Shown here: piece by piece, positions 14,903 through 24,253 of the stretch | Position numbering within the stretch: the stretch's first letter is position 1 | Layout: each line of letters begins with the position of its first letter | DNA from: Bacteroidota bacterium | GTDB lineage: Bacteria; Bacteroidota; Bacteroidia; Chitinophagales; LD1 | NCBI GenBank assembly: GCA_947478005.1 | Contig: CANJVG010000023.1 | Span: 1 to 36,715, forward strand | DNA: 36,715 nucleotides | Direction: 5' to 3' | Notes under the pieces: model-generated | What the model was told of the DNA's origin: nothing | The model's database searches: none | Seen by the model: the letters and a program-made list of their open reading frames with translations, nothing else | Made by a program: the position numbers and the translations under genes

Positions 14903-15213
14903 CAATTATTCAAATTCACACATAAACTATTCATAAGCGAACATTATTTGCTTTATTTTCTATCTAAAATGACGAAAAAGCTTACGCAGGAAAAGACACA
15001 ATGAACAAACGTCAACAGCAGGGATTCCGCAGTTGCATAGTGCTGCCTACCATCCGCCCCAAACCAAAATCACCAAAAGAGTAAACGGAAAAACTCTCCA
15101 ACTCAACTGGGAGTTTTATTACATCAACCCATCACCAGCATTACGGCAAAAATCCTTTACAAAATATTTATACAATTCGCCTGCGCTTTTACACCGAGTT
15201 TGCATCTTGTACC

Positions 15214-15221
15214 TATCTTTG
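15214..15221 (+). promoter_or_regulatory. Promoter -7 box of the porin gene
   Basis: TATCTTTG matches the Bacteroidota -7 box TAnnTTTG exactly. It lies 26 bp before the TTG start codon, giving a leader of about 20 nt. No TTTG at the usual 19-bp distance was seen (one lies 11 bp upstream), so only the -7 element is supported. Confidence 0.5.
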
Positions 15222-15246
15222 TGGTTCTAAAAACTACAAGCATTTC

Positions 15247-16320
15247 TTGAAAGTAATTTCAGCCATTTTCATTTCCTTCCTGGTTTTGTCGAGCCAGGCA
15301 CAAGACAGCTTAAAGCCATTTACCTTCTTTGGCTACATAGATACCTATTATGGCTACGACTTCGGCAAACCTTCATCTGCTACCCGACCCGATTTTCTTT
15401 ATAGCCACTCGCATCACAATCAGGTAAATGCCAATCTTGTGTTTGTGAAATTTGCTTACGCCAAAAACAGGTTCCGATTTAATCTGACCCCTATGCTCGG
15501 CACCTATTCGCAAGCCAATCTTTCTGGCGAGCCATTCTATCTGCGACAAATTTTTGAAGCCAACCTGGGTGTAAAGCTGATGAAGAAAAAAGAACTCTGG
15601 CTTGATGCCGGTATCTTTCCTTCTCACATTGGTTTCGAATCGGCTATCAGTAAAGATTGCGCTACCCTTAGCCGAAGCATATTGGCCGAAAACAGCCCTT
15701 ACTTCGAAACAGGAATTAAGCTTACCTATCAGCACAATGCGCAATGGACGTTCACGGCTTTGGTATTAAACGGCTGGCAAAAAATACGATGGCAAAAAGG
15801 TAAGTCGCTTCCTTCATTCGGCACTCAAATTACGTATCAGCCCAACGAAAAATTGCTGCTAAACTATAGCACTTTCATTGGCACCGACAATCCTGATAGC
15901 ATTCGCAAAATGCGCTACTTCCATAATCTGTATGCAATCTATTCGCCCATCAATCAGCTTTCTGTTACCCTGGGTTTTGATATAGGTACCGAGCAAAAGG
16001 CAAAGCAAAGTGCTGAATACAATTTTTGGTTCAGCCCTGTATTTATCATTCGTTATACTCCTGTTACCAAATTTGCGATGGCTGCCCGCTATGAATTTTA
16101 CAGTGACAAAACGGGAGTGCTTATAAATGTCGGAACTATAAATGGATTTCAAACCCACGGTTTTTCGCTAAATTTCGATTACCTCATTTCACCCAAGGTA
16201 GTTTGGCGCGCAGAGGCCCGCGCCTTCAAAAGCAAAGACCCGATTTTTGTTATAGATAATAAAGCGAGCACCAACAATTTCGCACTGCTCACCTCCCTGG
16301 CTATTATGCTCAGCAAATAA
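15247..16320 (+). CDS. Outer-membrane beta-barrel porin (BBP2-like)
   Basis: A 357-residue outer-membrane protein. Signal peptide residues 1-18 end S-S-Q-A-Q. The rest alternates amphipathic beta strands: F-F-G-Y-I-D-T-Y-Y-G-Y near the mature N-terminus, F-R-F-N-L-T-P-M-L-G-T-Y, and A-A-R-Y-E-F-Y near the end. This arrangement fits the Bacteroidota putative beta-barrel porin-2 group. TTG at 15247 is the only start that gives a proper signal peptide and it lies after the -7 box. A small Fe-S protein gene follows after 57 bp. The substrate is unknown. Confidence 0.8.
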   Translation: MKVISAIFISFLVLSSQAQDSLKPFTFFGYIDTYYGYDFGKPSSATRPDFLYSHSHHNQVNANLVFVKFAYAKNRFRFNLTPMLGTYSQANLSGEPFYLRQIFEANLGVKLMKKKELWLDAGIFPSHIGFESAISKDCATLSRSILAENSPYFETGIKLTYQHNAQWTFTALVLNGWQKIRWQKGKSLPSFGTQITYQPNEKLLLNYSTFIGTDNPDSIRKMRYFHNLYAIYSPINQLSVTLGFDIGTEQKAKQSAEYNFWFSPVFIIRYTPVTKFAMAARYEFYSDKTGVLINVGTINGFQTHGFSLNFDYLISPKVVWRAEARAFKSKDPIFVIDNKASTNNFALLTSLAIMLSK

Positions 16321-16377
16321 GTTCATGAGCTATTCGGAAAAAATCTTTTCCCTTATATTGGCCACAAATTCAACTGC

Positions 16378-16611
16378 ATGAAAGAAGTAACCAAAGAATA
16401 CAGTAACGGAGAAGTAACCATTGTTTGGAAAAACGCGCTCTGTACTCATTCTGCCAATTGTGTAAAAGGACTCCCTGAAGTCTTCAAACCGCGTGAAAGC
16501 CCCTGGATAAACCCCGAAGAAGCAAGCACCGAAAAACTAATAGAGCAGGTCAAGAAATGTCCCAGTGGGGCACTCAGTTTTTATTTAAACGCAGATAAGA
16601 AGCTTTCTTAG
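16378..16611 (+). CDS. Divergent 4Fe-4S mono-cluster protein (YjdI/Fer4_19)
   Basis: A 77-residue protein with the Fer4_19 pattern: C22-T-H-S-A-N-C28, then P-W-I-N-P, then C61-P-S-G-A-L. Only three cysteines are present, so H24 or another ligand would complete the cluster, a feature of the family. Such proteins are cytoplasmic and of unknown role in E. coli (YjdI). Its TAG overlaps the stop of the convergent phosphatase gene by 4 bp. Confidence 0.88.
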   Translation: MKEVTKEYSNGEVTIVWKNALCTHSANCVKGLPEVFKPRESPWINPEEASTEKLIEQVKKCPSGALSFYLNADKKLS

Positions 16612-17687
16612 TTCAGAATCGCATCAATAGGTTTCCCTATCTTCTTTTCTTCCGAAAACTTCTTTCCGAACAGTTTTGTAATTGTCGCGGCAATTTGTTT
16701 CTGATAGAAATGTCCATTCTTCAACACCCCTTGGTTCTTAATTCCGGCACCAATAGCCGCCAGCCAGATTTTGTTGGAAGAAAAAACCAAGCCTCCGTGG
16801 TGCTTCCACATCTTCATTCCTAAATGTCCGCGCCCATGATCACAGGTAATAATCAGCGTGGTGTTGTCTTTATATTGAGGGTCGTTTTGAATATAATTCC
16901 AAAGGTCCTGCATGTAACCATCGAGTTGATTAGCAGAGTGCAGGTATGAATCGTATTGACCTTCATGACCAAAATGATCTGTTTCATCAAAACCTATAAA
17001 CGCAAAGCGCGGATGGTTTTTGCTGATATATTCTTTCGCAAAATGATAGGTAAGGGAATCGGTTAAAATAAATCCGTTAGAGGCAGGACACTTTTCATTC
17101 CAGCCTTCAAAAATTAAGTTACCGCTGCTGCATTTTCCTGCTGAGTCTTTAATATTTACATAAACCGGCACTCCGTTTCGCTTTGTATTGATGATGCGAG
17201 GAAAAGCATCCCAGGTTGCCACGGCCACCATTTTGTTTTTGAATTTCTCATCTGCCTGCAAAAAATCCCAAATCGTATGGTTCGGATTATCGGGATAATC
17301 ATTGCTGTTTATCTTTCGGTTACCCCAACCACTGAAAATTTCACTGTAACCCGGGTAAGAAAACCGATGAATATTCGTTACCTGCATTTTGCTGGCGCAT
17401 TTACGTTCGCCAATAATGCTTCCCTGCTTTGCAATCGTGTTCCATAGGAAGGGCGTTATTTTTTCTCGGCTTGCTAACTTATCCTCCGACCAATAATTCT
17501 TTTTAAGTGCATCAACGTCTTTCACCAGCTTTTTGTTGCTAATGAGTTTTTTTTCTGCGCCTTTAAAGACCTCCTGCCAGCGATAGCCATCGAAGGTTAC
17601 GAGAATTACATTTTGGGTTTTGGAAGCGTCTTGTGCAAATGAAATACTGGCACAAAGCATTAGAAGAAAGAAGGAAATGTTTTTCAT
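16608..17687 (-). CDS. Secreted alkaline-phosphatase-superfamily phosphodiesterase/phosphatase
   Basis: A 359-residue secreted hydrolase. Signal peptide residues 1-18 end S-F-A-Q. Metal and active-site motifs of the alkaline phosphatase/nucleotide pyrophosphatase superfamily are visible: V-T-F-D-G-Y-R-W near 31-38, a nucleophile region R-F-S-Y-P-G-Y-S-E, then G-F-D-E-T-D-H-F-G-H, and I-T-C-D-H-G-R-G-H near the C-terminus. The arrangement fits a phosphodiesterase-type enzyme rather than a sulfatase, as there is no C-x-P-S-R. It lies 62 bp after the alpha-galactosidase on the same strand and may be cotranscribed. Confidence 0.88.
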   Translation of the reverse strand: MKNISFFLLMLCASISFAQDASKTQNVILVTFDGYRWQEVFKGAEKKLISNKKLVKDVDALKKNYWSEDKLASREKITPFLWNTIAKQGSIIGERKCASKMQVTNIHRFSYPGYSEIFSGWGNRKINSNDYPDNPNHTIWDFLQADEKFKNKMVAVATWDAFPRIINTKRNGVPVYVNIKDSAGKCSSGNLIFEGWNEKCPASNGFILTDSLTYHFAKEYISKNHPRFAFIGFDETDHFGHEGQYDSYLHSANQLDGYMQDLWNYIQNDPQYKDNTTLIITCDHGRGHLGMKMWKHHGGLVFSSNKIWLAAIGAGIKNQGVLKNGHFYQKQIAATITKLFGKKFSEEKKIGKPIDAILN

Positions 17688-17749
17688 TAGTTATTTTTTG
17701 CGAGAGTAATGATGTTGTGTGATTTAATTATAACCGGAAAGTTGCTTCA

Positions 17750-19222
17750 TTAATTCTTTTCCAGTTTCAAAACTAATGTCTCATGCCCTTTCATCGTCAA
17801 TTCAAGTTTATCTTTCAGAATGCCTGCTGATTTATGTTGCCAAACATCGCTTGCTACATAAGTTCCCTGTAAACCAAGGAGGGAAGATTTCAAATCAAGT
17901 TTCTTTTGGCTCTTTGTTGTATTGAATACAGCAACAGCTACAGAGCCATCGTTCAAGTTTTTCTTATAAAGCCAAACGCCATTTTGTTTCGAAACCAGCT
18001 TTGCTTGCTCTCCCTTTTCATCCTGACTGATGGCAAGGATTTCAGGATTAAGCAAAATGTTTTTTGTCGCCTCATTCATGCTCCGCAAATCGCAACTGGA
18101 AAGCAAAGGTGCATTGAGCATACACCACAAACTCATGTGTGTTTGGTATTCGAGGTCGGTCATGCCTTTATATTTCCCTCCGCCACCGGTTGCCTTGCCG
18201 TTTCCATAATTGCCCACAATCATCATGTCGGGGTCGTTCCAATGCCCGGGCCCGGCATACTTGTCAAGTTTAGTTTGCTTCTTTAAAATGCTAGTAAAGC
18301 TTCCATACCAAAACGGAGCGCCATTCCAGGTATCAATAATGTCAGGAGTGGTGCGCCAGTAATTCCCGCCAACGCTCTCACCCCATTCCCACGGGTTAAA
18401 TAAACCCCAATTACATAAACTGTAAACAATAGAACGGCCACTGCCTTTCAACGCATCACCCATTTTCTTATAGCGCGAAAGAGCTTCCTCTTTTTTCCAG
18501 GGTACAAAACAGAAATCATATTTCAGTAAATCAATTCCCCATTCGGCATACACTTTGGCATCGATATCTTCATGCTGAAAACCGCCAAAGCATTTGCCAC
18601 AGGTTTTATCTCCGGCATCCGAATAGATACCTAATTTCAAACCTTTTGAATGAACATAATCCGACAGCCATTTAATACCGTGAGGAAACTTTTCGGCATT
18701 CGCCACCGGCTTTCCATCTGCATCTCTTGACACCGCATGCCAGTAGTCATCCATGTTTATGTATTGATACCCTAAATCGCGCATACCGCTGCTTACCATA
18801 GCATCCGCTGTTTCCATAACGAGTTTTTCATCGAGTGTATTGGTAAATACGTTCCAACTGTTCCAACCCATAGGAGGGGTAAGACAAAGTTTATCACCTA
18901 TTTCGATTTTCAGATTCTCTCCGGCTCTGCCCTTTACATTGGTGGCAAAAACTTTTACAGCATAAGAACCCTTCTCCTTCACTACCCCGCGAATTATACC
19001 GGTCGTTGGATCAAGGCTCAGTCCTTTCGGAAGATTTTCTGCTGTGAAAGTGATTGGTCGTTCTCCAGTAGCGGGAACAGTGAATAGGAAGTCAGTGTTT
19101 GGTAGATTTCCTGTAACTTTTGCTCCGTGAAAAACAGGAATGCCTTCGTTAAGAAGTGAAGTGTTTTGAGAATGGAGGTTAATTGATATTGCAAGCGCTG
19201 TCAGGAAGGCAAAGTATTTCAT
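17750..19222 (-). CDS. GH27 alpha-galactosidase with N-terminal Ig-like domain
   Basis: A 490-residue secreted glycosidase that removes terminal alpha-galactose. Signal peptide residues 1-18. Residues about 20-115 form a putative-Ig (He_PIG) domain (L-P-K-G-L-S-L-D-P-T-T-G-I-I-R-G). The GH27 barrel follows: P-P-M-G-W-N-S-W-N, then Y-I-N-M-D-D-Y-W, then L-L-K-Y-D-F-C with the nucleophile Asp, and W-N-D-P-D-M-M near the acid/base region. A beta-sandwich closes the protein. ATG at 19222 gives the signal peptide; the in-frame ATG at 19255 is less likely. A TonB receptor is divergent, but no SusD is present, so a full polysaccharide utilisation locus is not shown. Confidence 0.93.
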   Translation of the reverse strand: MKYFAFLTALAISINLHSQNTSLLNEGIPVFHGAKVTGNLPNTDFLFTVPATGERPITFTAENLPKGLSLDPTTGIIRGVVKEKGSYAVKVFATNVKGRAGENLKIEIGDKLCLTPPMGWNSWNVFTNTLDEKLVMETADAMVSSGMRDLGYQYINMDDYWHAVSRDADGKPVANAEKFPHGIKWLSDYVHSKGLKLGIYSDAGDKTCGKCFGGFQHEDIDAKVYAEWGIDLLKYDFCFVPWKKEEALSRYKKMGDALKGSGRSIVYSLCNWGLFNPWEWGESVGGNYWRTTPDIIDTWNGAPFWYGSFTSILKKQTKLDKYAGPGHWNDPDMMIVGNYGNGKATGGGGKYKGMTDLEYQTHMSLWCMLNAPLLSSCDLRSMNEATKNILLNPEILAISQDEKGEQAKLVSKQNGVWLYKKNLNDGSVAVAVFNTTKSQKKLDLKSSLLGLQGTYVASDVWQHKSAGILKDKLELTMKGHETLVLKLEKN

Positions 19223-19351
19223 GCGGATTTTAGGTTTCGGTAAAATATCGAACAAATTAAGCGTTTCATTTGTTGTTTTCTACGTTCTGTATAAAAACCA
19301 CCTGTAAGTAAGTATATGTTTATTCATTTGCGCTCAAATTCAAAAATCGGT

Positions 19352-21712
19352 ATGAGAGAAAAGGTCCTTTTGATTGTCATAGGTTTTATGTTTTGTGTTT
19401 CCGTATTTTCTCAGAATAAGGCTCATTCTTTGGATAGAATTACTATCAGTGGGACAATCAAAGATGGGAAGACGGGAGAGGAGCTCATAGGAGCTACTGT
19501 ATTTGTGAAAGATACTGTTGGTATTGGAGCGGTGACAAATGCCTATGGATTTTATTCGCTTACACTTCCCGTTTCAAAGCGGGAGCTGATGGTTCGTTAT
19601 GTCGGGTTCGATGACTATGGCATCACGCTCGATTCATTAAAAAATCAGACCATCAATGTGTCTCTTTCCCCATCTTCAAAAACATTGAAGGAAGTAGAAA
19701 TTAAGGCTACCAAGAGCAATGAGAATATTACCAGTGCAGAAGTCAGCTCGGTTAAACTGGATATAAAACAATTGGAGAAAATTCCGGTCTTGTTTGGAGA
19801 AAAGGATATCCTGAAAACAATTCAGCTGCTGCCGGGTGTCCAACCGGCTTCAGAAGGGAATAGCGGTTTTTATGTTCGTGGCAGCAGTAGCGACCAAAAC
19901 CTGATATTGCTGGATGAAGCACCGGTTTATAATGCTTCCCATTTACTTGGTTTCTTTTCGGTATTCAATAACGATGCAATAAAAGACGCAACCCTTTACA
20001 AGGGGAATATGCCGGCAGAATATGGAGGACGTCTGGCGAGTGTTCTCGACATAAAAATGAAGGAGGGTAACAGCAAGGAATACGTGATTGGTGGGGGTAT
20101 CGGTTTGATTTCCTCCAGACTTAATATCGAAGGACCCATTGTGAAAGACAAAGGTTCGTTCATTGTTACAGGTAGAAGAACTTATGCCGATTTGTTTCTG
20201 AAGTTGTCGAAGAATGAACAGCTGAAAAAAAGTATTCTCTATTTCTATGACATCAATGCCAAAGCGAATTACCGGATTGGTAAACGTGATCGTATTTTTC
20301 TATCGGGCTACTTTGGTCAGGATAAATTCGGGTTTCAGGACAGGTTCAGTATTGTTTATGGGAACGCCACCGCTACCCTTCGGTGGAACCATATTTTCAG
20401 CGATAAGCTTTTTTCGAACACTGCGTTTATCTACAACGAGTTCAATTATACTATTGGTATCAATGTAGCCAGCATTGATGTGAAATCTCAAATTCGTGAT
20501 TTTAGTTTGAAGGAGGATTTGGACTACTACCTCAATTCACACAACAAGCTCAAGTTCGGTTTTCAAACAACTTTCCACACCATAGTGCCGGGTCAGGTTG
20601 TATCACAGGATACCTCCCGTATTGGGAACATTACCCTCACAAAAAATTATGGATGGGAGAATGCTGTGTATGTGCAACATGAAGTTTCTTTATGGAATAA
20701 GGTAACAATCAATTACGGTGTTCGCTTCTCTATTTTTAGTCAGGTAGGACCTTCTAAATATTTCAAGTTTCCGAATGAAGAAACGATTGACACTTTCAAT
20801 CTAAAACTCGGACAGTTCAACAAAACTTATTTTAATCCAGAGCCGCGCGTATCTATCAGCTACAACTTTTATCCGAGTATGAGCTTTAAAGCGGCTTACT
20901 CGCGCAATGTTCAGAATCTACATCAGCTATCCGCTACCACCAGTGCATTCCCGACTGACCGCTGGGTGATGACTACCAATAATGTGCGGCCGCAGATTGC
21001 TGACCAGGTGAGTGCTGGCTACTTCGTCAATTTTCATAAGGATATGTTTCAGGTTTCTGTGGAAGGATATTACAAGTGGATGCAGAATCAAATTGATTAT
21101 AAAAACGGAGCGACCCTTCGCGCTAACGAAACAGTGGAAAATCAATTATTGTTTGGTGTAGGCAGAGCTTATGGAGCGGAGTTTTTCTTTAAGAAAGCAA
21201 CAGGTAAGTTCACCGGCTGGATAAGCTATACCTTCTCTCGCAGCGAAAGAAAGTTTCCAACTGTGAATCAGGAAACATGGTTCCCATCGCGGTTTGACCG
21301 CACGCACGATTTGAGCATTGTGTTGATGTATGATATTACTCCGCGCATCAACGTATCGGCTACTTGGGTTTATTATACGGGCATCGCAGCTACTTTCCCA
21401 AGCGGAAAATATTTCCTGAACGGAGAGATTGTTCCTTACTACGGAGATAGAAATCAAGATAGGTTTCCGGCTTATCATCGTTTAGATATAGGAGCCACTT
21501 TTGTTTTGAAGAAAAGGAAAACATGGGAGCATGACTTAAATATCAGCGTTTACAATTTGTATGCGCGCAAGAATGCTTATTCCATCGATTTTAAAGTAGA
21601 CAAAACAAACGGTTCTACTTATGCCGAAAAGAGTTACCTCTTCCGTATTGTTCCCTCTATTACTTACAATTTCAAGTTCAGTGTTTCACCTGCTAAAAGA
21701 AAGGCAAAATGA
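19352..21712 (+). CDS. TonB-dependent receptor with carboxypeptidase-regulatory-like domain
   Basis: A 786-residue outer-membrane receptor. Signal peptide residues 1-21 end V-F-S-Q. A CarboxypepD_reg-like domain (about 28-105, with G-T-I-K-D-G-K-T-G-E-E-L-I-G-A-T-V and G-F-Y-S-L) is followed by the plug (P-G-V-Q-P-A-S-E-G-N-S-G-F-Y-V-R-G; E-Y-G-G-R-L-A-S-V-L-D-I) and a barrel to the C-terminus. ATG at 19352 is preferred over 19316 because the signal peptide then begins directly. It overlaps the next gene by ATGA. The pairing with a DUF4249 lipoprotein is a common non-Sus transporter arrangement in Bacteroidota; the ligand is unknown. Confidence 0.94.
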   Translation: MREKVLLIVIGFMFCVSVFSQNKAHSLDRITISGTIKDGKTGEELIGATVFVKDTVGIGAVTNAYGFYSLTLPVSKRELMVRYVGFDDYGITLDSLKNQTINVSLSPSSKTLKEVEIKATKSNENITSAEVSSVKLDIKQLEKIPVLFGEKDILKTIQLLPGVQPASEGNSGFYVRGSSSDQNLILLDEAPVYNASHLLGFFSVFNNDAIKDATLYKGNMPAEYGGRLASVLDIKMKEGNSKEYVIGGGIGLISSRLNIEGPIVKDKGSFIVTGRRTYADLFLKLSKNEQLKKSILYFYDINAKANYRIGKRDRIFLSGYFGQDKFGFQDRFSIVYGNATATLRWNHIFSDKLFSNTAFIYNEFNYTIGINVASIDVKSQIRDFSLKEDLDYYLNSHNKLKFGFQTTFHTIVPGQVVSQDTSRIGNITLTKNYGWENAVYVQHEVSLWNKVTINYGVRFSIFSQVGPSKYFKFPNEETIDTFNLKLGQFNKTYFNPEPRVSISYNFYPSMSFKAAYSRNVQNLHQLSATTSAFPTDRWVMTTNNVRPQIADQVSAGYFVNFHKDMFQVSVEGYYKWMQNQIDYKNGATLRANETVENQLLFGVGRAYGAEFFFKKATGKFTGWISYTFSRSERKFPTVNQETWFPSRFDRTHDLSIVLMYDITPRINVSATWVYYTGIAATFPSGKYFLNGEIVPYYGDRNQDRFPAYHRLDIGATFVLKKRKTWEHDLNISVYNLYARKNAYSIDFKVDKTNGSTYAEKSYLFRIVPSITYNFKFSVSPAKRKAK

Positions 21713-22506
21713 GAATAAAAAATAGGCTAAGAAGCATCCTTCTGGTTGCGGTTGCTGCAATGATTAATTCATCCTGCACCGAAAAAATCAATTTGAAGTT
21801 GAACGATTCCTCTCCGCGTTTGACGATTGAATGTAGTGTGAATGATGGGCCCGGACCTTATTATGTAATTCTGACTAAGTCGAGATTATATACCGAGAAT
21901 AATGCTTTCACCGGTTTGCCTTCTGCGCAGATTATCATCAGTGATGATGCAGGTAATAGTGATACGCTGACGGAAGCGATTGCAGGTTTATATAGGACAA
22001 GCACTCTTCAGGGAACCGTGGGCAGAACCTATAAGATAAGTATAACCACCGAAGGTACGACTTATCAATCTATCTGTAAGATGCCACCACCGGTAGATAT
22101 TGACAGCCTGGAGATTATCGATGAAACTAATTTTAAAGGGGAGGTGAAAAAGAATGCAAACATCTATGTGCGTGACCCGGCCGGTGTTCAAAATGATTAT
22201 AGGGTAACATCGGTGCTGAACGATTCTTTAAGCACCGGATTTCACATTCACAGCGATAGACTTTGGGATGGCAAGCTCAGAACCTTTAATGTACCTCAGG
22301 GCGACCTTCATTCGGGTGATAAACTGAAGGTGAACTTACTAAGCATAGATGCACACATCTATACGTACTTCAGCCAGTTTAATCAGAATCAGAATAATTT
22401 TGGTGCACCGGCTGCGCCTGCCAACCCTGACCCTGTGTATACACCTTCCGCATTGGGCTATTTCAGTGCCCATTCGATAAAGTCGAAAACAATTATTGTT
22501 CCGTAG
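21709..22506 (+). CDS. DUF4249-type lipoprotein, receptor partner
   Basis: A 265-residue lipoprotein with signal M-R-I-K-N-R-L-R and lipobox N-S-S-C (C23). After it, residues about 30-125 are an Ig-like beta-sandwich (L-T-I-E-C-S-V-N-D-G-P-G-P-Y-Y-V-I-L-T-K-S) typical of DUF4249, which is encoded next to TonB receptors. It is probably the surface lipoprotein that works with the upstream receptor, as SusD does with SusC but with an unrelated fold. Its stop overlaps the convergent cytochrome gene by 14 bp. Confidence 0.85.
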   Translation: MRIKNRLRSILLVAVAAMINSSCTEKINLKLNDSSPRLTIECSVNDGPGPYYVILTKSRLYTENNAFTGLPSAQIIISDDAGNSDTLTEAIAGLYRTSTLQGTVGRTYKISITTEGTTYQSICKMPPPVDIDSLEIIDETNFKGEVKKNANIYVRDPAGVQNDYRVTSVLNDSLSTGFHIHSDRLWDGKLRTFNVPQGDLHSGDKLKVNLLSIDAHIYTYFSQFNQNQNNFGAPAAPANPDPVYTPSALGYFSAHSIKSKTIIVP

Positions 22507-22903
22507 GCTCCAGAAGGTTTTTCTTGATTACTACAATGGGCCCGGGGCATTCATGCTGATGGCAATTGATACAACTGCTTACCAGCAGATTGAACCCCGT
22601 CCGCCTTTCGGCTGAGTCCTGTTTTTGGTAGTAGTGATTCAGCTCGCCAAAAAAATCAGCGATATACTGTCGGTGTTCATTTGATATTTTTTTGCCCGCA
22701 GTAATTTTTGCCTTGCTGACTTTTTGCAACGTGGTAGGAAAATGAAGCGCAGGCTTGTTGTTTTCAATTTGTAGCTTTTCCTGCTTTATGTAGGACAACA
22801 TCTGTCGCATCAATCTGGTCAGCTCACTTGGCTTATCGGCCGCAAAAGAGGAGGGAAGCAACAACGCAAAACAAAGACCAAGTAGCAGAAATACAGTTTT
22901 CAT
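22493..22903 (-). CDS. Small exported c-type cytochrome-like protein
   Basis: A 136-residue protein. Signal peptide residues 1-21 end S-F-A-A. The body is helical and charged. One haem-binding motif C111-I-N-C114-H115 lies near the C-terminus, followed by Q-H-E-C-P-G-P, an arrangement reminiscent of cytochrome c-prime-type four-helix bundles in which the C-x-x-C-H is on the last helix. Its ATG follows the oxidoreductase stop with no gap. It is probably periplasmic. Ligand and partner are unknown. Confidence 0.75.
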   Translation of the reverse strand: MKTVFLLLGLCFALLLPSSFAADKPSELTRLMRQMLSYIKQEKLQIENNKPALHFPTTLQKVSKAKITAGKKISNEHRQYIADFFGELNHYYQKQDSAERRTGFNLLVSSCINCHQHECPGPIVVIKKNLLEPTEQ

Positions 22904-23524
22904 TTATCTTTTCATTAACTTGAACATCATCTCCCTTCCCTGGCCCTGCATCATAGCCAGGTTAATCCAGCTTAGGGCAAATTGTTCGAGGAGTGCCGCT
23001 TTATCATCCCCTCCAAAATCATAACAGGATTCGAAACCGGCATCGAGTGCCAGTTGTTTGGCAATGGCCTTGGCATTTGTGCTGCTGCCGGCCATATACA
23101 TGTCGGCTTTGGTGCCGTGGAAATTCGTGTCGGCCATTACATTAAACCCAACGGAGTTAAAGGACTTTACTATTTCCGCTTCGGTGGCTAAAGCTTTTAA
23201 TGCTTCGAAACTATTGACGAAGTCCTCGGGTTTGGTGCGAACCGAATTCATCGCGTCTATGATTACTTTACCCGAAACATTGCCCATCATGTTTACAATA
23301 TCGGCTGTAGCTTGCGGTACCGCAGCTATCAAAATTACTGCGGCATTCTTTGCTGCGTCTTCAATGGTCGAGGCTGTAATATTCTTTTCGTTCAACAATT
23401 CTTTGCCTTTAAACTCGGCTGTATTGCGAACGCCCAGGATGACTGTATGACCTGCCTGCCCCCATTTGCGGGCCAGTACCCCGCCTACATTTCCTGTTCC
23501 AATAACTGCAATATTTATTTTCAA
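22904..23524 (-). CDS. F420/NADP-dependent oxidoreductase-like (NAD(P)-binding)
   Basis: A 206-residue Rossmann protein with the dinucleotide motif G9-T-G-N-V-G-G and the pattern of NADPH-dependent F420 reductase relatives (V-I-L-G-V-R-N-T; I-D-A-M-N-S; K-S-F-N-S-V-G). Most bacterial members do not use F420; the substrate is unknown. Translation begins at TTG 23524, as no in-frame ATG exists at the right place. It follows the carbonic anhydrase by 5 bp and is contiguous with the cytochrome gene, indicating one operon. Confidence 0.85.
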   Translation of the reverse strand: MKINIAVIGTGNVGGVLARKWGQAGHTVILGVRNTAEFKGKELLNEKNITASTIEDAAKNAAVILIAAVPQATADIVNMMGNVSGKVIIDAMNSVRTKPEDFVNSFEALKALATEAEIVKSFNSVGFNVMADTNFHGTKADMYMAGSSTNAKAIAKQLALDAGFESCYDFGGDDKAALLEQFALSWINLAMMQGQGREMMFKLMKR

Positions 23525-23529
23525 TCGGT

Positions 23530-24159
23530 TTAGATGATTCGGTATATCTCCATTATTTCTGCCAGTATTTTCGGGAAGTCGATATTCAGGTCTATCAGTT
23601 TGCCTGTATGCACATCAAAAACCCAACCGTGCACTGTGAGCCCACGGTCTTTATAGGCCTGTTGCACCACCGCTGTTTTTATCAGATTTACACATTGCTC
23701 CTGCACGTTTAGTTCCACCAATCGGTTATAGCGTTCGGTTTCGTTGGTCAGCGCATTCAGTTCTGTTTTGTGCAGGCGATATACATCGCGGATGTTTCTG
23801 AGCCACGGATTTAATATCCCCATATCGCTGGACTCCATAGCGGCCTTTACTCCTCCGCACAGATAATGGCCACACACAACCACTTGTTTCACCTTCAGGT
23901 AGCGTATGGCATAGTTCACTACCGACATGGCATTCATGTCGATGCTGATGACCATGTTGGCTATGTTGCGATGCACAAATACTTCACCGGGTTTCACACC
24001 CATCAGGTCTTCGGCAGATACCCGACTGTCGGAACAGCCGATGTAAAGAATTTCGGGGCTTTGCCCTTTGGATAGTTCCTTGAAATAACCTGGGTCAAGC
24101 GCTAACTTCTGCTCAATCCAGTGGGCGTTGTTTTCAAATATTTTGTCGAAGGTGCTCAT
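23530..24159 (-). CDS. Beta-class carbonic anhydrase
   Basis: A 209-residue beta carbonic anhydrase that interconverts CO2 and bicarbonate. Zinc ligands are C42 (with D44 and R46 of C-S-D-S-R), H98 and C101 (G-H-Y-L-C-G-G). ATG at 24159 is preferred over 24207; the extra 16 residues are not typical. It heads a three-gene minus-strand operon and is divergent from the symporter gene, with 94 bp between the two starts. A near match to the -7 box (CATATTTG on the minus strand) is about 45 bp upstream. Confidence 0.95.
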   Translation of the reverse strand: MSTFDKIFENNAHWIEQKLALDPGYFKELSKGQSPEILYIGCSDSRVSAEDLMGVKPGEVFVHRNIANMVISIDMNAMSVVNYAIRYLKVKQVVVCGHYLCGGVKAAMESSDMGILNPWLRNIRDVYRLHKTELNALTNETERYNRLVELNVQEQCVNLIKTAVVQQAYKDRGLTVHGWVFDVHTGKLIDLNIDFPKILAEIMEIYRII

Positions 24160-24253
24160 GGTGCGGCTTAGTGATGAATGAAGAAGGATGATTTTATAGC
24201 TCGGCAAATATGGGGCAGAAAATTACTTTTACTAAAATTAAAATTTCGCACCC

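Larger units (their letters stand above)
14531..15246. other. Long intergenic region upstream of the porin
   Basis: No gene is supported in these 716 bases. They are AT-rich. They contain a degenerate tandem repeat (14731-14902), a hairpin AAAACTC/GAGTTTT at 15090-15117 that may be a weak terminator, and a promoter -7 box at 15214-15221. The 65-codon frame at 15033-15230 has no support. Confidence 0.55.

Noticed and set aside
15033-15230. Plus-strand frame of 65 codons before the porin
   Set aside because: It has no ribosome site or domain and runs across the porin promoter box.
17750-22506. Polysaccharide utilisation locus around the alpha-galactosidase and TonB receptor
   Set aside because: There is no SusD homologue, and the receptor is paired with a DUF4249-type lipoprotein and transcribed divergently from the glycosidase.
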